From contig CAZSVE010000038.1 of NCBI GenBank assembly GCA_964610175.1, forward strand, positions 1 to 28,242: a DNA stretch of 28,242 nt, in the 5' to 3' direction. The notes beneath the pieces were generated by a model. That model was not told where the DNA came from, ran no database searches, and saw only the letters and a program-made list of their open reading frames with translations. Position 1 is the first letter of the stretch. Each line of letters starts with the position of its first letter. The position numbers were made by a program, and so were the translations under genes. Below are positions 1 through 8,583 of this stretch, piece by piece. The DNA comes from CAZSVE01 sp964610175. Its GTDB lineage: Bacteria; Pseudomonadota; Gammaproteobacteria; HK1.

Positions 1-3
1 TAG

Positions 4-210
4 GTATCGGAAAAACAAAAATCCCGAGAGAACCAGTGCGCCCGCCAAGACCCACTCCGCTTCAGTCTTGGCGCGAAGCGCTAACATGTCCCGTCGTAGC
101 GCGTGCGCGTATTGGAAAAACAAAAAACCTGGGAAACTCGGCGCTGAAATCTGAGCCCACTCCGTTTGGATTCTGGCGCGAAGCGCTAACAAGTGACGTA
201 CCCGGACGCA
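4..210. repeat. Two tandem imperfect 105-bp repeat units upstream of lon
   Basis: The segment starting GTATCGGAAAAACAAAAA at 4 recurs as GTATTGGAAAAACAAAAA at 109. The block TGGCGCGAAGCGCTAAC at 69 recurs at 174, so both landmarks give a 105-bp period. The middles of the units diverge but keep CCCACTCCG at the same offset. Only two units are visible and the array may continue left of the window. It lies directly in the lon leader, so it could carry promoter or regulatory sequence, but I see no convincing sigma-32 or sigma-70 consensus. Short AAGTACCCAA direct repeats also precede the lon ribosome binding site. Confidence 0.75.
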
Positions 211-282
211 TAGTGTTCGGATTTATGTCCTGCGTCGTCTCCAGGCCAAGTACCCAACAAGTACCCAAGAGGTATCTTCACC

Positions 283-2733
283 ATGTCCGAAAGCGATCGG
301 CAATCCAGCTCCGAATCCGGTTCATCCATTGTATTGCTGCCCGTGTTGCCGCTCCGGGATGTGGTGGTATACCCCTATATGGTTATTCCCTTGTTCGTCG
401 GCCGCGAGAAATCCACCCTGGCGCTGGAGCGCGCCATGGTCGAGGATCGCAAGATACTGCTCACCGCGCAGCGGGATGCTACCCAAAACGATCCCTCTAC
501 GAAAGATATCTATCACGTAGGCACCGTCTCGACGATACTCCAACTACTCAAACTACCGGACGGAACCGTAAAGGTCCTTGTGGAGGGGCTCTACCGGGCA
601 CGCATCGAACGTTTCATCGACATAGACAATTACTTCCTTGCCGAAATCAGCAAGTATGAGGTACATACCGTCGACACCAAGGAAGTCGATTTCCTGATAC
701 GTTCCACCATGGCCCGATTCGAGAAATATGTAAAACTCAACAAAAAAATATCATCGGAAATAATAACATCACTCGCGGGTGTTAACACGACAGGACGATT
801 GGCGGATGTCATTGCTGCCCATTTGTTCATAAAAATCGACCAGAAACAGGAACTGTTGGAAATGAGGGATACCAAATCCCGACTTGAACAACTGGCCAAC
901 TATCTGGAAGAGGAAATCGATTTGCTACAGGTAGAGCGAAAGGTTCAGGGACGTGTCAAAAAGCAAATGGAGAAGAATCAGCGCGAGTATTACCTGAATG
1001 AACAGATGAAGGCTATCCAGAAGGAACTGGGTGACATGGAAGACGGAACCTCTGAAATAGAGGCATTGGAAAAAAAGATCGCACAGGCGGGGATGTCGAA
1101 AGAAGCCAGGGCCAAGGCTACAACGGAACTCAACAAATTGAAGATGATGCCTCCCATGTCGGCGGAAGCGACAGTGGTGCGCAATTATGTGGATTGGCTG
1201 CTGAATGTGCCGTGGAAAAAACGCACGAAGATACGCCATGATCTCCCCAAGGCCGAGGCGATACTGGAAGAAGACCATTACGGCCTCGAAAAGGTCAAGG
1301 AACGAATTCTGGAATATCTGGCGGTTCAGCAGCGCGTAAAAAAACTAAAAGGCCCTATCTTGTGTCTCGTCGGTCCTCCCGGTGTCGGGAAAACCTCCCT
1401 GGGGAAATCCGTGGCTCGCGCAACGGGTCGGGAGTTTATCCGCATGTCGCTTGGGGGGGTGCGCGATGAGGCGGAAATCCGCGGACATCGACGAACCTAC
1501 ATTGGAGCGTTACCCGGGCGTATCGTACAAAAACTTGCCAAGGGGGGGGTGCGTAATCCGCTTTTTCTACTCGATGAGGTGGACAAGATGTCCATGGATT
1601 TTCGGGGCGATCCCTCGTCGGCCTTGCTCGAGGTGCTGGACCCGGAGCAAAACCATGCATTCAACGATCACTACCTGGAAGTCGATTATGACCTCTCCGA
1701 AATCATGTTTGTTGCTACTGCGAACTCCATGAATATCCCGGGTCCCCTGTTGGATCGCATGGAGGTTATTCGAATACCCGGATACACGGAATCGGAAAAG
1801 ATCAATATCGCCAAACGCTATCTCGTCCCGAAACAGAGAAAGAGCAATGGATTGGAAGAAAAGGAACTCAACATTACGCAAAGCGCCATCCAGGATATCA
1901 TCCGCTTCTATACCCGAGAGGCCGGTGTCCGTAATGTCGAGCGGGAAATAGCCAAGATCAGTCGCAAGGTCGTCAAGCAAAAAATCATCACGCCCTCCGA
2001 AAAACAAACCATTATCATGCCAAGAAACCTTCCAAAATACCTTGGCGTACAGCGGTTTCGATATGGGCGCGCCGAAGAGGAGGATCGAATCGGGCACGTT
2101 ACGGGTCTGGCCTGGACCGAAACGGGGGGCGATCTCCTGACGATCGAAGCAGCGATCATGCCAGGTAAAGGGAAGTTGATTCATACAGGTTCACTGGGAG
2201 ATGTGATGCAGGAGTCGGTACAGGCGGCCATGACGGTAGTGCGCAATCGAACCGGGCAACTCGATATCGACCCAGAGTTCTATCAAAAACATGATGTCCA
2301 TATCCATGTGCCCGAAGGGGCTACCCCAAAGGACGGACCAAGCGCGGGGGTTGGCATGTGTACCGCCCTGGTATCGACCCTGACCAAAATACCGGTGCGT
2401 TCCAGTGTAGCGATGACCGGTGAAATCACCTTGCGTGGCGAAGTGTTGCCCATAGGCGGTCTCAAGGAAAAATTACTTGCCGCCCTGCGCGGGGGCATCA
2501 CTACCGTCCTGATCCCACAGGAAAACCAACGAGATCTATCCGAAATTCCCAACAATATCAAACAAGGCATGGAGATCCGAGCCATAAAGTGGATCGATGA
2601 AATATTGGGAATCGCACTCCAGGACATGCCTATCCCGGCGCAACCGGAATCGGATGACGCGACGTCCGACAGAGAAAAATCCGTTCCGGCGACCAATCGG
2701 AACACCGGGGTTGAGCCTTTGCGCACCCACTGA
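283..2733 (+). CDS. lon: ATP-dependent Lon protease
   Basis: This is a cytosolic ATP-dependent serine protease that degrades misfolded and regulatory proteins. The 816-residue product has the full bacterial LonA order. The N-terminal substrate domain begins near residue 17 (LLPVLPLRDVVVYP), followed by a long coiled linker (about 215-310). The AAA+ module has Walker A GPPGVGKTS near 364 and Walker B LFLLDEVDK near 427. The C-terminal protease domain holds a Ser-Lys dyad at S687 (PKDGPSAGVG) and K730 (GGLKEKLLAA), spaced as in E. coli Lon. The ATG at 283 is preceded by AAGAGG at 267-272. A poly-G run of eight (1542-1549) lies inside the AAA+ coding region but the frame is intact. The C-terminal tail of about 35 residues is low complexity and Ser/Thr/Asp rich. 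Neighbouring clpX, clpP or hupB genes, often found beside lon, are not seen downstream. Identification is secure. Confidence 0.98.
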   Translation: MSESDRQSSSESGSSIVLLPVLPLRDVVVYPYMVIPLFVGREKSTLALERAMVEDRKILLTAQRDATQNDPSTKDIYHVGTVSTILQLLKLPDGTVKVLVEGLYRARIERFIDIDNYFLAEISKYEVHTVDTKEVDFLIRSTMARFEKYVKLNKKISSEIITSLAGVNTTGRLADVIAAHLFIKIDQKQELLEMRDTKSRLEQLANYLEEEIDLLQVERKVQGRVKKQMEKNQREYYLNEQMKAIQKELGDMEDGTSEIEALEKKIAQAGMSKEARAKATTELNKLKMMPPMSAEATVVRNYVDWLLNVPWKKRTKIRHDLPKAEAILEEDHYGLEKVKERILEYLAVQQRVKKLKGPILCLVGPPGVGKTSLGKSVARATGREFIRMSLGGVRDEAEIRGHRRTYIGALPGRIVQKLAKGGVRNPLFLLDEVDKMSMDFRGDPSSALLEVLDPEQNHAFNDHYLEVDYDLSEIMFVATANSMNIPGPLLDRMEVIRIPGYTESEKINIAKRYLVPKQRKSNGLEEKELNITQSAIQDIIRFYTREAGVRNVEREIAKISRKVVKQKIITPSEKQTIIMPRNLPKYLGVQRFRYGRAEEEDRIGHVTGLAWTETGGDLLTIEAAIMPGKGKLIHTGSLGDVMQESVQAAMTVVRNRTGQLDIDPEFYQKHDVHIHVPEGATPKDGPSAGVGMCTALVSTLTKIPVRSSVAMTGEITLRGEVLPIGGLKEKLLAALRGGITTVLIPQENQRDLSEIPNNIKQGMEIRAIKWIDEILGIALQDMPIPAQPESDDATSDREKSVPATNRNTGVEPLRTH

Positions 2734-2734
2734 T

Positions 2735-2842
2735 TTGTCGATTTTCCGCTCAGCTTCACAAATAGTCAGCTTTTACAAAGCACCAATTTTGCTTTGCCAA
2801 TGCTGAATCATGCCTTGTCGGTTCGAGGGGAAGCTTCGCTAG
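2735..2842 (-). repeat. Dispersed intergenic repeat, copy 1 (reverse orientation)
   Basis: On the - strand it reads CTAGCGAAGCTTCCCCTCG, then AAGGCATGATTCAGCATTGG, AAAGCAAAATTGG, TTTGTAAAA and GAAGCTGAGCGGAAAAT. This is the same order of blocks as nine other copies in the window. It begins two bases after the lon stop codon. Confidence 0.85.
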
Positions 2843-3125
2843 TCAGCACTCTCGCGGCTGGAAGGCTGAATTTCTCCCCTTCCAAAAGCTCGGGTTACGT
2901 CTCTTCACCGGCTAGGCACGATTCCTGGAATAACCCCTCAGGACTGAATTGTCCGCAATCCGTTCACCAATACATATCACAATAATGGTTACCCCTAAAA
3001 GCTAGGCGTAGCCTCGCCGCAACCAGGTACGTGCCAATCGGCATCAATCACAAAGCTTCCGGAAGGTGCTCTTCACCCTCTATCTTAAGGCTCATGGACG
3101 GATCCGAGAACACCGAAAACCCATC
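2843..3125. other. Intergenic stretch between lon-side repeat and mobA; no gene seen
   Basis: No supported coding region. A small inverted repeat TGGAAGG/CCTTCCA (2859-2865 and 2878-2884) could form a hairpin after lon, but no T-run follows, so it is a poor intrinsic terminator. The segment near 3005-3027 (GGCGTAGCCTCGCCGCAACC) resembles 21176-21197. No Shine-Dalgarno sequence is obvious before mobA. Confidence 0.5.
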
Positions 3126-3737
3126 ATGTCGGCGGTCTACCCAAAAAATGACATAACCGGTGTCATCCTCGCTGGCGGTCAGGCAAAGCGTATGGGGGGG
3201 CGGGACAAAGGGCTCATTGATCTTGCCCGCAAGGCCATGATAGAACATGCCATCGTCACCCTTCGTCCTCAGGTCGAGGCACTCATTATCAGCGCCAATC
3301 GAAACTCGAAGATCTATGAACGTTTCGGTTATCCCGTGGTTCCCGATGTGATGGGTGGGTATTTTGGGCCACTGGCTGGTATGGCAAGTAGTATGCAGTA
3401 CGCAAAGACGCCATACATCGTTACTGTACCTTGTGATTCTCCCCTTGTTCCTTCCAATCTGGCGGAAAGACTTTACGTAGCCATGGACAAGGCCCGTGCC
3501 AACATCAGCGTGGCCCACGACGGCAAGCGCATACAACCGGTCTTTGCGTTACTCGAATCCCCTTTATGGCCGAGTATCATAGACTTTCTGGGAGCAGGTG
3601 ATCGAAAAATCGACCTGTGGTATGCCGGACATAGAACCGCTCTGGCGGATTTCTCCGACAGACCCGAGGCATTTCTGAACGTTAATACCCCGGAAGACAA
3701 GACGGCACTGGAAAAAAAAATCAACGACAATGCGTAA
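3126..3737 (+). CDS. mobA: Molybdenum cofactor guanylyltransferase MobA
   Basis: MobA transfers GMP from GTP to molybdopterin (Mo-MPT), making the bis-MGD cofactor of DMSO-reductase-family enzymes such as formate dehydrogenases and nitrate reductases. The 203-residue product shows the nucleotidyltransferase signature near its N terminus, GVILAGGQAKRMGGRDKG, followed by the family motifs VVPDVMGGYFGPLAG and TVPCDSPLVP. Length matches the family (about 190-205). An in-frame start at 3066 would add 20 residues (MLFTLYLKAHG...) not expected in MobA, so the ATG at 3126 is preferred, although no good ribosome binding site precedes either. The stop overlaps the mobB start by 8 bp, indicating a mobAB operon. 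A seven-G run occurs within the signature codons. Confidence 0.95.
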   Translation: MSAVYPKNDITGVILAGGQAKRMGGRDKGLIDLARKAMIEHAIVTLRPQVEALIISANRNSKIYERFGYPVVPDVMGGYFGPLAGMASSMQYAKTPYIVTVPCDSPLVPSNLAERLYVAMDKARANISVAHDGKRIQPVFALLESPLWPSIIDFLGAGDRKIDLWYAGHRTALADFSDRPEAFLNVNTPEDKTALEKKINDNA

Positions 3738-4248
3738 TAATCGCCGTATACCGGTAGTCGGCTTCATTGCATGGAGCGGCACGGGAAAAACCACGCTCCT
3801 GACCAGGCTGATACCCTTATTGGGTGAACGTGGTCTCCGTGTCGGTCTCGTTAAACATTGTCACCACGACTTCGAAATCGACAAGCCAGGGAAAGACAGC
3901 TTTGAATTGCGTAAGGTTGGCGCCAACCCGGTATTGGTCGGATCACGCCACCGTTGGGCCCTGATCGAGGAAACACCGGATGCCGACGAACTCACGCTGG
4001 AGAACACCCTGATTCATTTCCAGCACGACAGGCCGGATGTTATCTTGGTCGAAGGATTCAAACGCGAACCATACCCGAAGATCGAACTCCATCGACCCAG
4101 CATGGGGAAACCCTTCCTGTATCCCGAGGACCCCTTCGTAATCGCCATTGCCACGGATGATACAATCTCGGAAGCAGTACCCATCCCTGTACTTGATTTG
4201 AACCGACCCGACGAAATAGCGGCATTCATCATCGACACCTTGGGCTAA
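3730..4248 (+). CDS. mobB: Molybdopterin-guanine dinucleotide biosynthesis adaptor MobB
   Basis: MobB is a small P-loop GTP-binding protein that assists MobA in converting Mo-molybdopterin to Mo-bis-MGD. It is helpful but not essential in known systems. The 172-residue product has a Walker A loop WSGTGKTTL near residue 15, then the conserved GLVKHCHHDFEID segment. The later motif DVILVEGFKREPYPKIE is characteristic of MobB. The start overlaps the end of mobA by 8 bp, so translation is probably coupled. No other Moco genes follow. The next gene is an unrelated nuclease-like ORF about 100 bp downstream. Confidence 0.95.
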   Translation: MRNNRRIPVVGFIAWSGTGKTTLLTRLIPLLGERGLRVGLVKHCHHDFEIDKPGKDSFELRKVGANPVLVGSRHRWALIEETPDADELTLENTLIHFQHDRPDVILVEGFKREPYPKIELHRPSMGKPFLYPEDPFVIAIATDDTISEAVPIPVLDLNRPDEIAAFIIDTLG

Positions 4249-4346
4249 CCAATAGCCGCAAGTGCAGACTGTCCAAGATTGCATCCGGTCGTATGATGTC
4301 CTATGGAAGAAACCTCCAGTAAATGAGTTGCGACGGACCCTGAATC

Positions 4347-5246
4347 ATGGCCGACAAGGATATCGTAAGCAAAGAGATCATCCAGCGATTAGCGGTCGAT
4401 GTCGCTACATACCTGCTGAAATTACCCATCGACCCCGACTCCCTGGAGGTACTGCCCACCGAACACCAGCGGGTCGAGGATCGGCGTGCCGACCTGGTCG
4501 TCAAATTGCGCGACCGTGTTGGAGAAACCTTTCTGCTGCACATCGAAATTCAAAACAACAACGACGACACCATGCCGATCAGGATGATGCGCTACATGTC
4601 CGACATCCTGCTGGCTCATCCGGGATTCGTGCTCAAGCAGTACCTCATCTACATCGGGCTTGCCCCTCTGACCATGTCCAACGGGATCGATGGTCCCGAT
4701 TTTCATTATCGTTATGGGATCCTGGACATGCGCACCGTGGATTGCCGATATCTGTTGAACGAAAATACGCCGGATGCGCTGGTGCTGGCCATTCTTTGCG
4801 ATTTCGGTGATCATGATCCGCAGGTGGTAGTCAATCATATCTATACACGACTTCGGTCCCTGTTGGCGGGTGACCCAAAACGGTTTCGGGAGTATGTTCG
4901 AATGTTGCATGTACTTTCCGGGAATCGCGATCTTAAGGAGCAAATAGAGGAGGCAGAAAAGATGCTGACCCAAATCGATGTGGAACGCATGCCCTTTTAC
5001 CGATTGGGAATGGAGAAAGGGATAGAGCAGGGAATAGAACGGGGCATGGAACGGGGCATGGAACGGGGCATGGAATTGGGGCGAGGGGCAGGTGAAATAG
5101 CCCTTCTCACGCGGCTACTTGGCTATAAGTTCGGTACCTTGCCCCCGGCGCTGAAGCAGCGCATCGAAAATGCCCGTTCCGAAGAGCTGGCACTATGGGA
5201 GCAACGGGTATTGGGCGCGAAAACGCTCGATGAGATATTCTCTTAG
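4347..5246 (+). CDS. Rpn-family / PD-(D/E)XK transposase-like nuclease with DUF4351-type C terminus
   Basis: The 299-residue product resembles the Rpn/YhgA-like and DUF4351-containing family of putative PD-(D/E)XK nucleases. Some members promote recA-independent recombination or act in phage defence; that role is family knowledge and not shown here. The N-terminal half carries a candidate catalytic core: D-containing RRADLVVKL near residue 49, then LLHIEIQNNND near 67, giving the D...ExQ variant. The middle is helical. Residues 222-245 are a short GMER-type tandem repeat, followed by a C-terminal LGYKFGTLPPALKQRIENA segment typical of DUF4351. The TAG stop at 5244-5246 is also the first trinucleotide of dispersed repeat copy 2, yet the C terminus (LDEIFS) looks natural. 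The start is ATG at 4347 with a weak ribosome binding site. Confidence 0.8.
   Translation: MADKDIVSKEIIQRLAVDVATYLLKLPIDPDSLEVLPTEHQRVEDRRADLVVKLRDRVGETFLLHIEIQNNNDDTMPIRMMRYMSDILLAHPGFVLKQYLIYIGLAPLTMSNGIDGPDFHYRYGILDMRTVDCRYLLNENTPDALVLAILCDFGDHDPQVVVNHIYTRLRSLLAGDPKRFREYVRMLHVLSGNRDLKEQIEEAEKMLTQIDVERMPFYRLGMEKGIEQGIERGMERGMERGMELGRGAGEIALLTRLLGYKFGTLPPALKQRIENARSEELALWEQRVLGAKTLDEIFS
5031..5078 (+). repeat. In-frame 12-bp tandem repeat (four units) in the nuclease gene
   Basis: Four consecutive 12-bp units encode GIER, GMER, GMER and GMEL. The second and third units (GGCATGGAACGG, 5043-5066) are identical. Because the unit is four codons, gain or loss would keep the frame and only change the length of the charged linker. 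Confidence 0.9.
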
Positions 5247-5350
5247 CGAGGCTTCGCCTCGAATCGATGAAGCATGGTTTGCTATTCGTAGAGCGAATAC
5301 CGGCGTTTCGTAAAACTTGTCTCATTTTCGAAGCTGAGCATGAAATAAAC
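5244..5350 (+). repeat. Dispersed intergenic repeat, copy 2 (forward)
   Basis: It reads TAGCGAGGCTTCGCCTCGAA at the left edge and CGTTTCGTAAAACTTG in the middle. The right edge is CGAAGCTGAGCATGAAATAA. The left-edge TAG is the stop codon of the upstream nuclease gene. The centre is somewhat diverged from the other copies. Confidence 0.85.
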
Positions 5351-5410
5351 TAGTGCGTCGACGAACGAATACACAATCCTCCCACATCAAAAACCTCGGA
5401 GAATACCAAC

Positions 5411-7294
5411 TTGTTTACCTCAGCCGAATCCGCCACCACCACCCGAATCGATGAGCACATCGTTGAGATCGTCAGCGATTCCGGTGAAGGTGCGCAGCGG
5501 GCGGGCCAAACCTTCGGTGCCATTAGCGCCAAAATGGGAAACGGCGTATGGACCGTCGAGATCATCCCCGCCGAAATCAAGCCTCCCGCCCGTTCCCCGC
5601 AAGGTGCCAGTGGTATCCGTATCCGCCTCGGGTCACGCTACATCACCAACATGGGTGATCAGGCCAATCTGGTCGTCGCATTCAACGAACAGGTACTACG
5701 CGGTCGCATCGACAGCGGTGCTTACGAGCCGGGGACCCTCATTCTGTTGGAAAGCAAGTGGCGCACCGACCCCTCGGAAACAATCGTCGAACAATACAAG
5801 ACAACGGTAGCCGACTTTCGGGAAAGAGGGCTCGTGGTCCATGAATTGGCCATGGAAGAGGCCTGCAAACAGTTGACGGAAAATCCGCGCCTTGGAAAAA
5901 ACATGTTCGTATTGGGCATGCTCTGCCGACTCTATCAACGGGACATGGACGTAGCCCTAGCCGGGATCGACGCCGCCTTCGCCAAAAAAAGCGAGCAAGT
6001 CAGGGCCCTCAATGAAGGCCTCTTGCGCGCCGGATACGAATTCGCCGAGCAACAACTCGATTTCTGCTATGAAGTACCGCCTTGGCCCCACGATGCGCCC
6101 ATGATCGTCACCAATGGCAACCAGGCAATCGGGCTCGGGGTCATGGCATCCGGCATAGAAATGGTATCCATGTATCCCATTACCCCGGCGACATCGGCCT
6201 CGCATTTCCTTGCCGATGTGTTTCACGAAGCGGGAGGCGTCGTTCACCAGGCCGAGGACGAGATCGCCGCCATCAGTTTTGCCCTTGGCACCTCCTTTGC
6301 CGGCAAAACCGCCTGCACCATTACCTCCGGTCCCGGACTTGCATTGAAAATGGAATCCATTGGCCTTGCCGTCATGGCGGAGATCCCATTGGTGATCGTC
6401 TCCGTGCAACGCGGCGGGCCTGCCACGGGGCTGCCCACCAAGGTAGAGCAAGGCGACCTGCTGTCCGCCCTGTTCGGCGCGCCGGGCGATGCGCCCAAGG
6501 TAGTATTGGCCGCCGCCACCATCGAAGAATGTTTCCAATTCGTCATCGTCGCAAGAAACCTCGCCGAGACATTCCGCACCCCGGTCATTCTGCTGACCGA
6601 CGCCAATCTTGCCACGGGCGTGCAATCCTATCCGCGACCCGTTCCCCAAAACGACTGGCTCTCCCCCCCCATCGACACCTCTGCCTGGGACCCGGAAGTA
6701 ACGCCATACGACTGGGACCAGGAAACCGGGCTATCCTCCCGTCCCATTCCCGGTCAACGCGGTGGGGAATACGTCTTGACGGGGCTTGCGCACACCTCCC
6801 GGAGCAAGGTGGCCTACGACCCCATGTCCAACCAACGCGGCTGCGAAATGCGCAGCCGCAAGCTCGCCGCGTTGCAGGGTTCTCTCAAACCGCCAGCCAT
6901 ACACGGGGACCCCAAAGGCAACCTGCTATTGGTGGGATGGGGTTCCACCCAGGGGGCCATCGAAGAGGCCGTCGATCGGGCGCGGGCGGAGGGGGATGCC
7001 GTCTCCTCCCTTCACATTCGTTTCCTGTCCCCGCTCGAACCGGGACTTGCCGAGATCTTCGGGGGATTCCAAAAGGTAATGACCATTGAGATCAATTACA
7101 GCGATGCGCCCGATGCGCCGCTCATCACCCCTGTAAAACGTAGGATTGGTCAACTCGCCTGGCTGCTGCGCGCACATACCCTCACCGACATCGACTGTTG
7201 GACCCGCGTACATGGGCAACCGCTGCAGCCGGGGGACATCTATGAGGAAATCAAACGGGTGCTTTCCCTATTTGCCGAGGGAAATGAGGAATAA
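5411..7294 (+). CDS. korA: 2-oxoacid:acceptor oxidoreductase, fused gamma-alpha subunit (KorA-like)
   Basis: The 627-residue product is a fused gamma-alpha subunit of a 2-oxoacid:ferredoxin oxidoreductase, most like 2-oxoglutarate oxidoreductase KorA, which makes or consumes acyl-CoA using ferredoxin. The gamma part (about 15-200) begins with VEIVSDSGEGAQRAGQTFG. The alpha part begins near 230 with GNQAIGLGVMASG and the diagnostic YPITPATSASHFL, then EDEIAAISFALGTSFAG and TSGPGLALKMESIGLA. The start is TTG at 5411, with GGAG at 5398-5401 nine bases upstream; no ATG gives a better start. The TPP-binding beta subunit (korB), normally the next gene, is absent here: the next genes are a DUF262-HEPN pair and ilvD. 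Substrate specificity cannot be fixed from sequence. Confidence 0.9.
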   Translation: MFTSAESATTTRIDEHIVEIVSDSGEGAQRAGQTFGAISAKMGNGVWTVEIIPAEIKPPARSPQGASGIRIRLGSRYITNMGDQANLVVAFNEQVLRGRIDSGAYEPGTLILLESKWRTDPSETIVEQYKTTVADFRERGLVVHELAMEEACKQLTENPRLGKNMFVLGMLCRLYQRDMDVALAGIDAAFAKKSEQVRALNEGLLRAGYEFAEQQLDFCYEVPPWPHDAPMIVTNGNQAIGLGVMASGIEMVSMYPITPATSASHFLADVFHEAGGVVHQAEDEIAAISFALGTSFAGKTACTITSGPGLALKMESIGLAVMAEIPLVIVSVQRGGPATGLPTKVEQGDLLSALFGAPGDAPKVVLAAATIEECFQFVIVARNLAETFRTPVILLTDANLATGVQSYPRPVPQNDWLSPPIDTSAWDPEVTPYDWDQETGLSSRPIPGQRGGEYVLTGLAHTSRSKVAYDPMSNQRGCEMRSRKLAALQGSLKPPAIHGDPKGNLLLVGWGSTQGAIEEAVDRARAEGDAVSSLHIRFLSPLEPGLAEIFGGFQKVMTIEINYSDAPDAPLITPVKRRIGQLAWLLRAHTLTDIDCWTRVHGQPLQPGDIYEEIKRVLSLFAEGNEE

Positions 7295-7377
7295 AATCGT
7301 CCAGGATTGGCAAAGAACCAGAAAATGGCCCATGGAGATCGGGAGATGGAATCTTTCGAATCGAGGATCAAAGGCCT

Positions 7378-7388
7378 TTATGAGACAT
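7378..7388 (+). repeat. Left 11-bp direct repeat flanking the DUF262-HEPN module
   Basis: TTATGAGACAT here is repeated exactly at 9058-9068, just after the HEPN stop codon. The two copies bracket the two-gene module, as a target-site or attachment-type duplication would. Confidence 0.6.
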
Positions 7389-7392
7389 CACC

Positions 7393-8583
7393 GTGCTTAG
7401 CCGGATGAACCAGAAAATGCAACAAGCCATGGACAAGAACGCAAATTTCGAAAACCCACTGCCATCGTCCTTTCCAGAAAAAGGGGAGACCGTAGATGAA
7501 GATGAAGCCATAGATGATCTCGATGAGGCCACCGAGGTCATTCCCTTTACCTATTCCATTACCTCTTATGGTGCCGATTATCCGGTGGATTCCCTCGTCA
7601 AACGCATTGAAGAAAAGGGTATCCTCATACCGAAATTCAACTGGGATAAGAAAGAAACCAATATCGAAGGGTTTCAACGACAATATGTATGGTCACGTCC
7701 CACTGCGGATCGCTTCATCGAATCCCTGCTGCTCGGTTTGCCGGTGCCGGGTATTTTCCTGTTCAAGGAAAAATCGGATAGCCCAGCACTGGTTCTTGAT
7801 GGCCACCAGAGACTCTTTACGTTATTTTCCTATTACGAGGGCACTATCAACGGTAAGGAATACAAACTTGCCAATGTGCAGGAACCGTTTGCGGGGAAGA
7901 AATACAAAGATTTGGACGTTGGAGATCGACGGCGACTAGACGACAGCATCATTCACGCGATCATCATACGCCAGGACGAACCCAGCGATGACCAAAGTAG
8001 CATCTACGCCATTTTCGAGCGCCTGAACCGAGGGGGTGTCAATCTACAGCCGCAGGAGATCCGGGTGGCCCTGTATCATGGGGAATTCGTACGTGTCTTG
8101 CAGCAATTGAACGAAAAGGAGATGTGGCGGAAGCTCTACGGAAAAAGATCCAATCGTCTCAAGGATATGGAGATGATTTTACGGTTTTTCGCCTTCCTTT
8201 ATTATTCGGAACAATATCGAAGCCCTTTGAAGGATTTCCTGAATCGATACATGGCGGGGAATCGGACCCTTGAAAAGCAATCGGAGCAGGAACTGAATGA
8301 AATTTTCGAGAGAACGACTCGAACGATCTTGGAGGGAATCGGCACCAAGGCGTTTCGCCCCAAGAGTACGGTAAACGCGGCCGTAGTCGACTCCTTGATG
8401 GTGGGAATAGCGAAGCGGCTAGAGAAAGGCAATATCGAGAATAACCAAAGTCTCAAAGAACAATTCGATGGATTGATGCAAAACCAAGGATATAAGAGCG
8501 CAATCGAAGCCAGAACATCCCAAGAGCACAACGTAAGAAATCGTTTGGATCTAGCAGAAGAGATATTCTCTCGGGTTCCATGA
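7393..8583 (+). CDS. DUF262 (GmrSD/ParB-like) domain protein
   Basis: The 396-residue product has the hallmarks of DUF262, the ParB-related N-terminal domain of GmrSD-type restriction enzymes and many defence proteins. Near residues 93-125 is FQRQYVWSRPTADRFIESLL. DGHQRLFTL follows near 136-144 and FERLNRGGVNLQPQEIR near 208-224. These regions are thought to form the nucleotide or DNA-handling pocket. There is no DUF1524 HNH domain after it, so this is a stand-alone DUF262 unit. The N-terminal 50 residues are acidic and disordered-looking. The start is uncertain: GTG at 7393 or ATG at 7405, neither with a strong ribosome binding site. The stop overlaps the HEPN start by four bases (ATGA), so the pair is probably translationally coupled. 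The role in defence is inference from the family. Confidence 0.85.
   Translation: MLSRMNQKMQQAMDKNANFENPLPSSFPEKGETVDEDEAIDDLDEATEVIPFTYSITSYGADYPVDSLVKRIEEKGILIPKFNWDKKETNIEGFQRQYVWSRPTADRFIESLLLGLPVPGIFLFKEKSDSPALVLDGHQRLFTLFSYYEGTINGKEYKLANVQEPFAGKKYKDLDVGDRRRLDDSIIHAIIIRQDEPSDDQSSIYAIFERLNRGGVNLQPQEIRVALYHGEFVRVLQQLNEKEMWRKLYGKRSNRLKDMEMILRFFAFLYYSEQYRSPLKDFLNRYMAGNRTLEKQSEQELNEIFERTTRTILEGIGTKAFRPKSTVNAAVVDSLMVGIAKRLEKGNIENNQSLKEQFDGLMQNQGYKSAIEARTSQEHNVRNRLDLAEEIFSRVP

Noticed and set aside
1..282. Possible CRISPR array
   Set aside because: The 105-bp units are far too long and imperfect for CRISPR repeats, there are no regular spacers, and no cas genes are present.
1542..1549. G8 tract in lon (and G7 tracts in lon and mobA) as phase-variation sites
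   Set aside because: The frames are intact, Gly codon runs explain the tracts, and there is no evidence of length variation.
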